From SKPT01 sp040905445 (GTDB lineage Bacteria; Planctomycetota; Phycisphaerae; Phycisphaerales; Phycisphaeraceae), in the NCBI GenBank assembly GCA_040905445.1, contig JBBDRN010000012.1:1-52041 (forward strand): a stretch of 52,041 nucleotides of DNA, given 5' to 3'. A program made the position numbers and the translations under genes. Position 1 is the stretch's first letter. The number at the start of each line of letters is the position of its first letter. A model generated the notes under the pieces. That model did no database searches, was not told the origin of the DNA, and saw only the letters and a program-made list of their open reading frames with translations. Positions 40,578 through 49,771 of this stretch are shown here, piece after piece.

Positions 40578-42326
40578 TCACGCCGTGGACTCCTCCGGCT
40601 CGAACACCTCGTCGAGAAAGCCCGCCAGCTTCTTCGACCGTGTCGGATGCCGCAGCTTGCGGATGGCCTTGGCCTCGACCTGCCGGACGCGCTCGCGGGT
40701 GACCTTGAACATGCGGCCGACCTCGGTCAGCGTGTACGCCCGGCCCTCGCCGATGCCGTAGCGGAGCTTGAGGATCTCCTGCTCCCGGTAGCTCAGCGTC
40801 TTGAGCACCTGCTCGATGCGCGGCCGCAGCGTCGCCATGCCCGCGAGGTCCGACGGCATCGACGTCCCGCGATGCTCGACGAAATCGCCCAGCTCGTTGT
40901 CGGCCTCCTCGCCCACGGGCGCGTCCAGGCTCGCCGGGTTCTGGTTCGCCTGGAAGACGCGACGCACCTCGGACACCGGCATCTCCGCGCGCTCAGCGAT
41001 CTGCTCGACCGCCGGCTCGTGGCCAAGCTCCTGCCGCAGCTCGGCCGCCAGGTGGTGCAGCCGGCTCATCGTCGCGTACAGGTGGGCTGGCGCCCGGATC
41101 GTCCGCGCCTGGTCCGCCACCCCGCGGGTGATCGCCTGCCGGATCCACCACGTCGCGTACGTCGAGAACTTGTAGCCCCGGCGGTACTCGTACTTCTCCA
41201 CGCCCCGCATCAGCCCGCTGTTGCCCTCCTGAATGAGGTCGAGGAACGACAGGCCGCGCCGACGGTACTTCTTGGCGATCGACACCACCAGCCTCAGGTT
41301 CCCCGCCGCCAGATCGCGCTTCGCCTCGTCGCAGGCATCGCGCACGCGCTCGATGTCGACGATCCGCCGGGCCAGCTCCTCGGGCTCCGCCAGGGCCGCT
41401 TCGCGCAGGCCCGCCAGCTCCTGCCGCATGCTCGCCACGTCCGCCGGGTCGTACCGGTCGGGCTTCAGCTCCGCGCGCTCCAGGTCATGCGCCAGCTCCG
41501 CCATCCGGCGGGCCGTCCGGTCCAGCACCTGCAGTAGCGGTCGGATCTGCGACGTCCGCAGCGACAGCTCCTCCAGCAGCGACGCAACCTTCCGCCGCCG
41601 GCTGGCGATCCGCCGTCGCCCCGCTTCGGCCTTCGCGCCCGCGGCGCCCGCCAGCGCCTGCCACTGACGCTGGTTCGAAACCAGCAGCCGCCGCACCGTC
41701 TCCAGGTTGACCGGCAGCCGCGCGGCGATTTTCTGCTTCGCGTCGTCCTCCGCGGTGCTGATCTTCATCGTCCGGTCGAACGGCAGTTGCCCCTCCCCGA
41801 CCTGTTCGAGGGTGGCGACCGCCGCCTCCACCGCCAACTCGCTCTCGAGCACCATCCGCCGAAAGATCAACCGGGTGATCTCGATCTTCTTGGCGAGATG
41901 GATCTCCTCGTCCCGCGTCAGCAGCGGGCTCCGCCCCATCTGCGTCAGGTATGTCCGCAACGGATCGTCGCTGCGCCCGCCGCTCTCCGTCTCCATCGCG
42001 CGGATCAACTCGGCCCGGGCCTCGTCGTGGTCCAGCATCTCCTCGCCATGCTCCTCGGCGGCCACCTCCGCGGCCAGTCCGGTGTCGGGCTCCGGGCCAC
42101 CCCCGGAACGCTGCCCGAAACGCGCGGCGCGCAGGGTCGTGGGGGCCTCATGCTGCGGAACCAGCCGGATGCCCGCCTGCTCGAACGTGACCAGGAGGTG
42201 CCCGATCGGCTCGGACTCGACAAGCTCATCAGGCAGCAACGCGACCAACTGATCGAAGGTCACGACGCCGTGCGCTCGCCCGCAGGCCAGCAGCTCCTCA
42301 ATCGCCGGGTGGTGGTGATCACTCAA
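40578..42326 (-). CDS. rpoD: Primary sigma-70 factor (RpoD family)
   Basis: About 582 residues. Region 1.1 (IEELLACGRAHGVVTFDQLV), region 1.2 (DDPLRTYLTQMGRSPLLTRD), a non-conserved insert with charged helices, regions 2.1-2.4 (NLRLVVSIAKKYRRRGLSFL, DLIQEGNSGLMRGVEKYEYR, GYKFSTYATWWIRQAITRGV), region 3 and region 4 (LSYREQEILKLRYGIGEGRA, then TLTEVGRMFKVTRERVRQVE) are all present. The stretch after region 2.4 reads RTIRAPAHLYATM where most primary sigmas have RIPVHMIE. Start: there is no ATG; TTG 42326 lies 9 nt after AAGG, and TTG 42335 is too close to it. It directs housekeeping transcription, though a paralogue elsewhere cannot be excluded. Confidence 0.92.
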   Translation of the reverse strand: MSDHHHPAIEELLACGRAHGVVTFDQLVALLPDELVESEPIGHLLVTFEQAGIRLVPQHEAPTTLRAARFGQRSGGGPEPDTGLAAEVAAEEHGEEMLDHDEARAELIRAMETESGGRSDDPLRTYLTQMGRSPLLTRDEEIHLAKKIEITRLIFRRMVLESELAVEAAVATLEQVGEGQLPFDRTMKISTAEDDAKQKIAARLPVNLETVRRLLVSNQRQWQALAGAAGAKAEAGRRRIASRRRKVASLLEELSLRTSQIRPLLQVLDRTARRMAELAHDLERAELKPDRYDPADVASMRQELAGLREAALAEPEELARRIVDIERVRDACDEAKRDLAAGNLRLVVSIAKKYRRRGLSFLDLIQEGNSGLMRGVEKYEYRRGYKFSTYATWWIRQAITRGVADQARTIRAPAHLYATMSRLHHLAAELRQELGHEPAVEQIAERAEMPVSEVRRVFQANQNPASLDAPVGEEADNELGDFVEHRGTSMPSDLAGMATLRPRIEQVLKTLSYREQEILKLRYGIGEGRAYTLTEVGRMFKVTRERVRQVEAKAIRKLRHPTRSKKLAGFLDEVFEPEESTA

Positions 42327-42668
42327 AGCCAGCAACCTTGCTGCACTTATGGCGCGGTCGCCCGCGCCGGTTTGCGATACATGTTCGCGGAGACGCGCGT
42401 GACGTCATCCCGCCAACTACCTGCAACACATGCGGTTACGACTGCTCCCGCCAGCGCCGTCAGCAACCGGGCAACCCGGGACAACCCGTAGCGGGTTTTC
42501 GTCGGCTCACCGACCCCAACCATAGGTTACACCCCCGGCCCTCGTCAATCGCATTGCCCGAGATTCCACCACGATCGAGCCGCATCCACCCCCGTTCGAG
42601 CGTCTGGACACGGGTGGTCCGTCCGATGGATTAGCCGGGAAGGGGGTGCGACCACCGGCGACGCGACG
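42327..42668. other. Intergenic region upstream of the sigma-factor gene
   Basis: 342 bp between the sulfatase stop and the rpoD start. Apart from three small hairpins at 42467-42514 and the AAGG ribosome-binding site, I see no gene, RNA or clear promoter. Confidence 0.4.
42467..42514. other. Three tandem short hairpins in the rpoD leader region
   Basis: CCGGG-CAA-CCCGG (42467-42479), AACCCG-TAG-CGGGTT (42483-42497) and GTCGG-CTCA-CCGAC (42501-42514). They lie 140-190 nt upstream of the rpoD start. They might be leader structure or decayed REP-type repeat. Confidence 0.4.
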
Positions 42669-43964
42669 CTACCCGCCGCGTGGCGTTGGCGTGAGGCTGA
42701 AGAAGGGATCCCCCGTCAACTCGCAATGCCGCGCCAGCCGCGCCCGCAGACCGTCGATGACCGGCGCGTGCGAGGTCGAGTCGACGAGGTTCTGCAACTC
42801 CCCCGGATCCGCCGCCAGGTCGTACAGCTCCTCGCCGACGCCGATGTAGTGCGTGTACTTGTACCGCGGGTCGCGCACCATCCGCGCCGGCGTGCGCAAA
42901 TTACCGAACTGGTGCCACTCCGCGATGACTGCGTCATGCCCGGTGAACGCCTCGCCCCGCACGGCCGGCATGAAGCTCCGGCCCGGCAGCGCGTCGTCCG
43001 CCTCCGCTCCCGCGAGATCGAGCGCCGTCGGCACGAGGTCCACCAGGCTGACCAGCGCATCGCAGCGCCTCGGCGCGAACCCTTTCCACCGCTCGTCACA
43101 CCGCGACGACCCGAGCACCCCGAACCGCGGCGGCGCCACCACGAGCGGGACCCGCGTCACGCCCTCGTACAGGTACGGCCCCTTGAACGGCAGGCCGTGC
43201 TCGCCCGACATGTCGCCATGGTCCGACGCGAGAATGACGAACGTGTTCGGCGCGAAGCCGCTGCATTGCAGCTCGTCGAGCAACTCCCCGATTTGCGCAT
43301 CGACCTTCTCCACCTTGCCGCGATAGAACTGGCGGTAGTACTCCCATCGCTCGTCGCTCCAGCGCTGCTTGTGCGGGCCCATGTGCTGGGGCCACGGCTT
43401 GCCCGCCAGGTCGTCGTCCTGGTTGGGCCAGCGCTCGAGCGTCGCCGGCCGCGTCTCGTCGGGTTCGAGAAAGTAGATGTCGTGTGGGTTCAACAGCGAG
43501 ACGACATGAAAGAACGGCCGCTTGCGCCCGACCCAGTCACGGTCGCGGTAATACTGCGACGCAAGCTGCACGCTCGTCGCGTCGTGGGAGGACTCCTCGG
43601 CGTACTCGAAGCCGTACCGCTGCAGGTCGCCGCCGCCGAGGTGCCACTTGCCGTGGTACGCCGTCTCATAGCCGACGCTCTGGAGGCGCTTGCCGACCGT
43701 GGGGAGCGCTTCGTTCAGCGGCGAGCAGGGGTTGCCGAGGTTGGCGTACACGCCGTTCTGCGAGGGGTAGAGCCCCGTCATGATCGATCCGCGCGACGGC
43801 CCGCAGATCGGGCTCGTGCAGTAGGCGTGCGTGAAGCTCACGCCGCGATGGACGAGCCCGTCCATGGCCGGCGTGCTCGCGTTGAAGTTGTCGATCAACG
43901 CGGCGATCGTGTCGAAGCGCTGCTGGTCGGTCAGGATGAGTAGAATGTTGGGCCGGTTGTCCAT
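42669..43964 (-). CDS. Sulfatase (formylglycine-dependent, type I)
   Basis: 431 residues. RPNILLILTDQQRFDTIAAL supplies the first metal-binding Asp; CTSPICGPSRGSIMTG contains the C-x-P-S-R motif (C54, to be converted to formylglycine), and GKWHLGGGDL is the second signature. FVILASDHGDMSGEHGLPFK adds Asp and His metal ligands. Planctomycetes carry many such enzymes to remove sulfate from algal polysaccharides. No signal peptide is visible, so it should act inside the cell, or the start may be upstream. No maturase (FGE or anaerobic) is adjacent. Sulfate ester substrate unknown. Confidence 0.92.
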   Translation of the reverse strand: MDNRPNILLILTDQQRFDTIAALIDNFNASTPAMDGLVHRGVSFTHAYCTSPICGPSRGSIMTGLYPSQNGVYANLGNPCSPLNEALPTVGKRLQSVGYETAYHGKWHLGGGDLQRYGFEYAEESSHDATSVQLASQYYRDRDWVGRKRPFFHVVSLLNPHDIYFLEPDETRPATLERWPNQDDDLAGKPWPQHMGPHKQRWSDERWEYYRQFYRGKVEKVDAQIGELLDELQCSGFAPNTFVILASDHGDMSGEHGLPFKGPYLYEGVTRVPLVVAPPRFGVLGSSRCDERWKGFAPRRCDALVSLVDLVPTALDLAGAEADDALPGRSFMPAVRGEAFTGHDAVIAEWHQFGNLRTPARMVRDPRYKYTHYIGVGEELYDLAADPGELQNLVDSTSHAPVIDGLRARLARHCELTGDPFFSLTPTPRGG

Positions 43965-44052
43965 GACAGTCGCGGTCTCTGGTTACAAAACGAAACGGAA
44001 CCGATAAAACGCCGCAAGCCCGAAGCCCGCGGATTCCCCTGGGCGCCAATCA

Positions 44053-44640
44053 CTATCGCGGCTCATCACTCGCCCGGCCGCGTCGGCCCAGCGCGGTAAG
44101 CGTCACCGGAACGATGTACGCGTCGGCGGGCGGCGCCTCGGGTCGCGGGCTCGCGAGCGCGGGCACGTCCGTCAACTCGCGCATCATCGCGATCTCGTCG
44201 CACGCCTGGTTCTTCGGGCAGCGCAGACACTCGCTCCAGACCTTCAGCGGCAGCCGGGCGCGGTCGACGACGCTGAAGCCCAGCCGTTCGAAGAACGCCT
44301 GCTCGTACGTCAACGTCATCACGTTGCGGATGCCAAGCTGGCGCGCGTTGTCGATGCACGCCTCGACGAGCCGCCGCCCCAGCCCGCGTCCGCGCATCGC
44401 CGGGTCGACCGCGAGGGCGTACACCTCGGCCAGGTTCGCCCACATGATGCTCAGCCCGCCGACCCCCACGATGCGCGCCACGTCATCGCTCCTGCCGGCC
44501 AGCTCGGCGACGTGGTAGTCGCGCACCTTCTCGTACAGGGACGCCAGCGACCGCGGCAGCATCAACCCGTACTCGGCGCAGTCATTGATGATCCGAGCGG
44601 CGGCAGGCACGTCGGCGACAGTCGCGGGCCGAATTGTCAC
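44053..44640 (-). CDS. argA: Short-type N-acetyltransferase, ArgA-like (GNAT family)
   Basis: About 195 residues from GTG 44640 (VTIRPATVADVPAAARIIND). Acetyl-CoA binding is shown by VYALAVDPAMRGRGLGRRLV with the Q/RxxGxG/A motif. CAEYGLMLPRSLASLYEKVR, TLTYEQAFFERLGFSVVDRA and LPLKVWSECLRCPKNQACDE are the pattern of the short stand-alone N-acetylglutamate synthases (ArgA2-like), including a Cys cluster C-x2-C-x5-C. It would acetylate glutamate for arginine synthesis. The upstream ATGs (44673-44664) give a few extra residues, but GATAAT ends 6 nt before the GTG, suggesting a leaderless GTG start. A C-terminal tail of about 45 residues is extra. Confidence 0.75.
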   Translation of the reverse strand: MTIRPATVADVPAAARIINDCAEYGLMLPRSLASLYEKVRDYHVAELAGRSDDVARIVGVGGLSIMWANLAEVYALAVDPAMRGRGLGRRLVEACIDNARQLGIRNVMTLTYEQAFFERLGFSVVDRARLPLKVWSECLRCPKNQACDEIAMMRELTDVPALASPRPEAPPADAYIVPVTLTALGRRGRASDEPR

Positions 44641-44646
44641 GTCATC

Positions 44647-44652
44647 ATTATC
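44647..44652 (-). promoter_or_regulatory. Candidate -10 element (GATAAT) of a leaderless promoter
   Basis: On the minus strand GATAAT ends 6 nt before the GTG at 44640. Confidence 0.45.
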
Positions 44653-44673
44653 CAAGCGCAACATCATACCCAC

Positions 44674-44843
44674 AAAGCCGGGACCGGTGGTCCCGGGGCG
44701 GCGATGACCGATTTCCGCACTCGATGGTGATGCGACGCGTCACACCGGGTCGCCGAAGCGCTATCGGTGGACCTGCGTGACGCGGTGATGTCTCGCCGTG
44801 GTGCGCCGCGCGCCGCTTCTCCGGGACCACCGGTCCCGGCTTT
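44674..44843. repeat. Inverted pair of family-II REP-like palindromes
   Basis: Left copy AAAGCCGGGACCGGTGGTCC (stem 44678-44685 with 44689-44696). Right copy CCGGGACC-ACC-GGTCCCGG (44821-44839) then CTTTAT, in the opposite orientation. About 125 bp lie between. It fills the gap between the argA-like gene and glpD. Confidence 0.75.
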
Positions 44844-44892
44844 ATGGGGAGTGCTCCGCGGGAAACTTTCCGTCAGCCCGGCGCCCGCCGCG

Positions 44893-46527
44893 CTACCACA
44901 CATACCGGCGCGCAATCTGCTCATACGCTGCCACCTGCTCCCGCTGCCACGCCTCGTCGCGCCCCAGTTCCCCCGCCATCAGCCGCGCCACGTACGGCCC
45001 CGCCTCGATGCTCGCCCGCGCGCTCAGCACCAGCGCCCGCGTCCGCCGCGCCAGCACGTCCTCCACCGTCCGCGCCATCTCGTGCCGCACCGCCCAGACG
45101 ACCTGCCCGGCGCGGTAGGGCAGGGCCCGGTGAATGAGCTGGCCGTAGCGCGGCTCGCTCTGGCACAGCGATGCGACGGCCGGGGCGTCGGAGCCGTACT
45201 GCCCCAGCGCCGCGTCGTCGGGCGTAGCGCCAGTGTTCGACCCTCCGTGGATCCGCAACCCCCGCGTCACGCACGGCCGGGCGTCGAGGTCGCCGACCGC
45301 CGCCGCCCGGTCGACCACGTCCTGCGCCATCTTCCGGTACGTCGTCCACTTGCCCCCCGCGATCGTGACCAGCCCCGCGGGCGAAACGTGCAGCGCATGA
45401 TCGCGCGAGATACGCGCCGTCGCGCCCGCCGCCGCGGACGCATCGACCACCAGCGGCCGCAGGCCCGCGAACACGCTCAGCACATCCTCGCGACGCGGCG
45501 CCCGGACGAGGTAACGCCCCGCGTGCTCCAGCAGGAACTCCAGCTCCGCCTCGATCGGCCGCGGCTCCAACGGCGTCTCACGCACCGCAATGTCCGTCGT
45601 CCCCACCACCACCACGCCCTGCCAGGGGATGGCGAAGAGCACCCGCCCATCGTCCGTCTTCGGGACCATCACGGCCGCGTCGCCGGGCAGGAAGGAGCGG
45701 TCGAGCACGATGTGGGCGCCCTGGCTGGGGCGGATGATGTCCTTGGCGTGACTGTCGTCCATGCGGCGGATGGCGTCGGCGTAGACGCCGGTGGCGTTGA
45801 TGACCACGCGGCCGGCGGCGGTGTGACGCTCGCCCGTTTCGAGGTCCTCAAGCTCGACGCCCGTCACGCGGCGCGTGACATCGGTCCAGTTCACCACCAC
45901 ACCCGAGCGCTCCCGACGCTCGATGATCTGCGTATCGTCCGGCTCATGCATGAGCCCCGTCATCTTCATGTAATTGAGCACGCACGCCCCATGCCCCGCG
46001 GCCGTCTGCGCGAGGTTCACCGCCAGGCGTGCGTCATCGAACTGACCGTCGTGGTACAGCACCCCGCCGCGCAGACCCGCCTGCTGGATCGTCGGCAGCA
46101 TGTCGACCGTGGCTCGCGCGGACAGGCGCCGTGAACGCCCAAACCCCAGGCGCCCCGCCAGGAGGTCATACGTCTTGAGCCCGACCGTGTAGTAGAGCCG
46201 GCTCCATCGCGAGTAGCAGGGGACGACGAACGGCTGGGAGCGCACCAGGTGCGGGGCGTTGCGCCGCATCAACCCGCGCTCGCGCAGCGCGCTGAGCACG
46301 AGCCCGACCTGTCCCTGCCTGAGATACCGCACCCCGCCGTGCACGAGCTTCGTCGAGCGCGAGGATGTCCCCTTGGCGAAGTCCGATTGCTCGACCAGCA
46401 GCGTCGCGTAGCCGCGCGAGGCGGCGTCGATGGCCGCACCCAGCCCGGTCGCCCCGCCGCCGACGATGATCACATCCCAGGGCCGCGCCCGCCCGCGCAA
46501 CTGCTCGAGCATCGTTGACCGGTTCAT
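44893..46527 (-). CDS. glpD: Glycerol-3-phosphate dehydrogenase GlpD
   Basis: 544 residues from ATG 46527 (MNRSTMLEQLRG). The FAD motif is DVIIVGGGATGLGAAIDAAS, followed by LLVEQSDFAKGTSSRSTKLV and HGGVRYL, the GlpD signature. Further: GGVLYHDGQFDDARLAVNLA, VINATGVYADAIRRMDD, HIVLDRSFLPGDAAVMVPKT, LFAIPWQGVVVVGTTD and the C-terminal helical DAO_C-type domain. The enzyme oxidises sn-glycerol-3-phosphate to dihydroxyacetone phosphate and passes electrons to quinone at the membrane. It follows glpK by 143 bp on the same strand, so together they channel glycerol to central metabolism. Confidence 0.94.
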   Translation of the reverse strand: MNRSTMLEQLRGRARPWDVIIVGGGATGLGAAIDAASRGYATLLVEQSDFAKGTSSRSTKLVHGGVRYLRQGQVGLVLSALRERGLMRRNAPHLVRSQPFVVPCYSRWSRLYYTVGLKTYDLLAGRLGFGRSRRLSARATVDMLPTIQQAGLRGGVLYHDGQFDDARLAVNLAQTAAGHGACVLNYMKMTGLMHEPDDTQIIERRERSGVVVNWTDVTRRVTGVELEDLETGERHTAAGRVVINATGVYADAIRRMDDSHAKDIIRPSQGAHIVLDRSFLPGDAAVMVPKTDDGRVLFAIPWQGVVVVGTTDIAVRETPLEPRPIEAELEFLLEHAGRYLVRAPRREDVLSVFAGLRPLVVDASAAAGATARISRDHALHVSPAGLVTIAGGKWTTYRKMAQDVVDRAAAVGDLDARPCVTRGLRIHGGSNTGATPDDAALGQYGSDAPAVASLCQSEPRYGQLIHRALPYRAGQVVWAVRHEMARTVEDVLARRTRALVLSARASIEAGPYVARLMAGELGRDEAWQREQVAAYEQIARRYVW

Positions 46528-46550
46528 GAGCAATTCCGAGGGTTGGTCAG

Positions 46551-46662
46551 CCACGAAGACACGAAGCGTACGAAGGAAGCACGAAGAAAGGCAGCCACGT
46601 CATGCGGTGGGCGAAGCCCGGTGTTCTCCCCGCATTCCGGATTCTGAATTTTGAATTCCCAA
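46551..46662. repeat. Word repeats between glpK and glpD
   Basis: CCACGAAGACACGAAGCGTA plus further ACGAAG/CGAAGG units (46551-46590), then GATTCTGAATTTTGAATTCC (about 46629-46648). These occupy most of the 143-bp gap. Confidence 0.55.
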
Positions 46663-46670
46663 CTTGGAAT

Positions 46671-48170
46671 TCACTCCTCCGCCCACGCCCGCGCTCGCTC
46701 GACCGCCGCCGCCCAGCGCCGCCGCAGACGCGCCGCCTCATCCTGCGCCATCGTCGGCTCAAAGCGCCGCTCCGCCTGCCACAGCGCATCGACCTGCCCC
46801 TCGCGCCACAGTCCCGACGCCAGCCCCGCCAGGTACGCCGCGCCCGCCGCCGTCGTCTCCGTCATGCGCGGTCGGACCACCGGCACGCGCAGCACGTCCG
46901 CCTGAAACTGCATCAGCAGGTCGTTGCCCGCCGCCCCCCCGTCCACGCGCAGCTCGCGCATCGGTACAGCCGCGTCCGCCTGCATCGCCTCGAGCACGTC
47001 CGCAACCTGGAACGCGATCCCCTCCAGCGCCGCCCGCGCGATGTGTCCCGCCGTCGCACCGCGCGTCAGGCCCACGATCGTTCCGCGCGCGTAAGGGTCC
47101 CAGTGCGGCGCGCCAAGCCCCGCGAACGCCGGCACGAGGTAGACCCCGCCGTTGTCCACCACGGACGCGGCGAGCGCTTCGATCTGCCCCGCCGATTCGA
47201 TGAGCCCCAGCCCATCGCGAAGCCACTGCACCACCGCCCCGCCGATGAAGATGCTCCCCTCCAGCGCGTACGTCAACACATCATCGATCGCCCAGGCGAC
47301 CGTGGTGAGCATCCGGTTGCGCGACGCGACCGCCTGACCGCCGATGTTCATGAGCACGAAGCACCCGGTGCCGTACGTGCACTTGGCCATGCCCGGCTGC
47401 GTGCAGCGCTGCCCGAACAGCGCCGCCTGCTGATCGCCCGCGACCCCGGCGAGCGGAATGGGTCGGCCGCCCCCGACGCCGAGGATGGCGGGGTCGACCT
47501 CGCCGACGATCTCGCTCGACCCGCGCACCGCGGGCAGCACGGCCGGCGGGATGTCCAGCATCGCCAGCAGCTCGTCGTCCCACGCGCCGCGATGAATATC
47601 CAAGAGCATCGTGCGCGCGGCGTTCGTCGTGTCCGTGGCGTGGACGCGGCCGCCCGTCAGATTCCAGAGCAGCCACGTATCCACGGTGCCGAACGCGAGC
47701 TGCCCCGCGACCGCACGCTCGCGCGCCCCCGGCACGTTCTCCAGCAGCCAGCGCAGCTTCGTCCCCGAAAAGTAGGCGTCGATGACCAGCCCCGTGCGCT
47801 CCGCGACAAGCGCCTCGTGGCCGGCCGCGCGCAGCTCGTCGCAAAGCCCCGCCGTCCGGCGGTCCTGCCACACGATCGCCCGGTGCACCGGCTCGCCCGT
47901 GGCCCGGTCCCACAGCAGCGTCGTCTCGCGCTGGTTCGTCAACCCGATCGCCGCAATCTCGTCCGCCCGCGCCTTCGCCTCGGCCACCGCCTCGCGGGCG
48001 ACGGCAAGCTGGCTCGACCAGATCGCTTCCGGGTCATGCTCCACCCAGCCCGGGCGCGGGAAATGCTGCTCAAACTCGCGCTGTGCGGCCGCCACGATCG
48101 TCCCCGCCTCGTCAAACAGCAGCGCCCGCGAGCTCGTCGTCCCTTGGTCCAGCGCGAGGATGTAAGCCAT
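46671..48170 (-). CDS. glpK: Glycerol kinase GlpK
   Basis: 499 residues from ATG 48170 (MAYILALDQGTTSSRALLFD), the normal length of GlpK. FGGY-kinase motifs: LTNQRETTLLWDRATG, AIVWQDRRTAGLC, GTVDTWLLWNLTGG, PLAGVAGDQQAALFGQRC, KCTYGTGCFVLMNIG, VYLVPAFAGLGAPHWDPYAR and ELRVDGGAAGNDLLMQFQAD. It phosphorylates glycerol with ATP to sn-glycerol-3-phosphate, the substrate of GlpD encoded next. GGAAG is 6 nt upstream. A TATAAT box lies about 110 bp upstream. The long N-terminal extension of the open frame is unsupported. Confidence 0.96.
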   Translation of the reverse strand: MAYILALDQGTTSSRALLFDEAGTIVAAAQREFEQHFPRPGWVEHDPEAIWSSQLAVAREAVAEAKARADEIAAIGLTNQRETTLLWDRATGEPVHRAIVWQDRRTAGLCDELRAAGHEALVAERTGLVIDAYFSGTKLRWLLENVPGARERAVAGQLAFGTVDTWLLWNLTGGRVHATDTTNAARTMLLDIHRGAWDDELLAMLDIPPAVLPAVRGSSEIVGEVDPAILGVGGGRPIPLAGVAGDQQAALFGQRCTQPGMAKCTYGTGCFVLMNIGGQAVASRNRMLTTVAWAIDDVLTYALEGSIFIGGAVVQWLRDGLGLIESAGQIEALAASVVDNGGVYLVPAFAGLGAPHWDPYARGTIVGLTRGATAGHIARAALEGIAFQVADVLEAMQADAAVPMRELRVDGGAAGNDLLMQFQADVLRVPVVRPRMTETTAAGAAYLAGLASGLWREGQVDALWQAERRFEPTMAQDEAARLRRRWAAAVERARAWAEE

Positions 48171-48582
48171 GGACGCTTCCAGTGGTGCAGTGAGCCGCGA
48201 ACGGCAGCCGGTGACGCCGGCGGCGGGGCGTGGCGGGCGTGTGGCGGCGGGGCGGGACGGCGGGGTCGCGAGGGTGGTGGCCGGCATTATACAACCGCCT
48301 CCACCACCTCCCCTCGCCCCGCGTCGAGCCGCGGCCGACCTCGTCATGGAACCGTGAAGAGGCGAAGCAAGCGAAGGGCGCGAAGAAGCAGAAGTTATGC
48401 AACACAATTCCTTGGGGTCCTCCGCACTCCTCGCTGCTTCGCGGTTATTCAGAGACCTCAATTGTCCATTGTCCCTTGGCCATTGTCCCTTGTGCATTGC
48501 CCCGCTCCCCCTTGCCACGCCACCCTTAGACCGATACGGTGCCTCCCAGCCAATCACCACCTCCCGGCCGGAGCTTTCGTCC
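48171..48582. other. Divergent intergenic region between glpK and hpnH
   Basis: 412 bp. Contains a GTGGCGGG-type repeat (48213-48265), a TATAAT -10 box for glpK, degenerate GCGAAG word repeats (48352-48395) and CATTGTCCCTTGGCCATTGT-type repeats (about 48462-48500). No gene is visible. No clear promoter for hpnH is seen. Confidence 0.5.
48286..48291 (-). promoter_or_regulatory. -10 element TATAAT for glpK
   Basis: A perfect TATAAT on the minus strand; no matching -35 is visible. It would give a leader of about 110 nt before glpK. Confidence 0.42.
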
Positions 48583-49740
48583 ATGGGCGTGCCGATTTCG
48601 CAGATGTGGACCGTCGCCAGCTACGTCCTCCGCCAGCGTCGCAAGGGCCGTCGCCAATACCCGCTCGTGCTCATGCTCGAGCCGCTGTTCCGCTGCAACC
48701 TCGCCTGCGCCGGGTGCGGCAAGATCCAGTACCCCGCGCACATCCTCAAGCAGCAGCTCACCGCGGACGAATGCTTCAAGGCTGTCGAAGAATGCGGCGC
48801 GCCCATGGTCTCCATCCCCGGCGGCGAGCCGCTGCTCCACCCCCAGATGCCCGAAATCGTCCGCGGCCTCATCGAACGCAAGAAGTACGTCTACCTCTGC
48901 ACCAACGCGCTGCTGCTCAGCGACAAGCTCGACGACTACACGCCCAGCAAGTACCTCACCTTCTCGATCCACATGGACGGCCAGGAGGAGCACCACGACT
49001 TCGCCGTCTGCCGCGAGGGCGTCTACGCCACCGCCACCGCCGCGATCCGCGACGCCGTGACCCGCGGCTTCCGCGTCACCACCAACACCACCCTCTTCGA
49101 CACCGCCGACCCCAACGCGGTCCGCGCTTTCTTCGACGAGATGATGGACCTCGGCGTCGAGGGCATGATGGTCAGCCCCGGCTACGCCTACGACAAGGCC
49201 CCCGACCAGCAATCCTTCCTCCGCGAACGCCAGAAGACCAACGACCTCTTCAAGATGATCCTGTCCAACCGCAAGCGCGGGTGGCGGGGGCGGGGCGGCT
49301 GGAAGTTCAACCAGTCCCCGCTCTACCTCGAGTTCCTCATGGGCAAGCGCGACTACGAGTGCACCCCCTGGGGCAACCCGACCTACAACATTTTCGGCTG
49401 GCAGAAGCCCTGCTACCTCCTGCAGGAAGGTTACGCCGACACGTTCGACGAGCTCATGCAGGACACCGCCTGGGAGAACTACGGCCGGGCGTCGGGCAAC
49501 CCCGCCTGCCAGCAGTGCATGGTCCACTGCGGCTACGAGCCCACCGCCGTGGACCACACCTTCTCCGGCTTTGGCGGCATCTGGGCGAACCTGAAGGCGA
49601 TGGCCTTCTCCCGCTACCTGAGTCGTCACGCGAAGCGCCGCCTGAATGAGGAAGCCAGCAAACCCCATGGCCCGCTCGCGCAGTTGCAGAACCTGACCAT
49701 CGACGGCAAACCGGTGCTGGAGGCGAGCGAAGCGGCGTAG
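48583..49740 (+). CDS. hpnH: Adenosyl-hopene transferase HpnH (radical SAM)
   Basis: 385 residues from ATG 48583 (MGVPISQMWTVASYVLRQRR), GGAG 8 nt upstream. The radical-SAM cluster motif is C38-N-L-A-C42-A-G-C45, followed by PMVSIPGGEPLLHPQM and YVYLCTNALLL. FSIHMDGQEEHHDF and WGNPTYNIFGWQKPCYLLQE are HpnH-specific. The C-terminal Cys-rich ACQQCMVHCGYEP fits SPASM-like Cys binding. HpnH adds the 5'-deoxyadenosyl group to diploptene, the first step to C35 bacteriohopanepolyols. No other hpn genes are nearby. The frame extends upstream to 48397 through repeat DNA, which is not coding. Confidence 0.95.
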   Translation: MGVPISQMWTVASYVLRQRRKGRRQYPLVLMLEPLFRCNLACAGCGKIQYPAHILKQQLTADECFKAVEECGAPMVSIPGGEPLLHPQMPEIVRGLIERKKYVYLCTNALLLSDKLDDYTPSKYLTFSIHMDGQEEHHDFAVCREGVYATATAAIRDAVTRGFRVTTNTTLFDTADPNAVRAFFDEMMDLGVEGMMVSPGYAYDKAPDQQSFLRERQKTNDLFKMILSNRKRGWRGRGGWKFNQSPLYLEFLMGKRDYECTPWGNPTYNIFGWQKPCYLLQEGYADTFDELMQDTAWENYGRASGNPACQQCMVHCGYEPTAVDHTFSGFGGIWANLKAMAFSRYLSRHAKRRLNEEASKPHGPLAQLQNLTIDGKPVLEASEAA

Positions 49741-49757
49741 GGGGGATCATTGCTTAA

Positions 49758-49763
49758 TACAAT
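49758..49763 (+). promoter_or_regulatory. Candidate -10 element (TACAAT) of a leaderless promoter
   Basis: It ends 8 nt before the ATG at 49772, in the 31-bp gap after hpnH. Confidence 0.4.
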
Positions 49764-49771
49764 CGGTCGCC

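Noticed and set aside
46602..49649. Very long plus-strand frame (1015 codons) antisense to glpK and running into hpnH
   Set aside because: High-GC shadow. The opposite strand has full-motif GlpK, and the translated frame is Arg/Pro-rich without domains.
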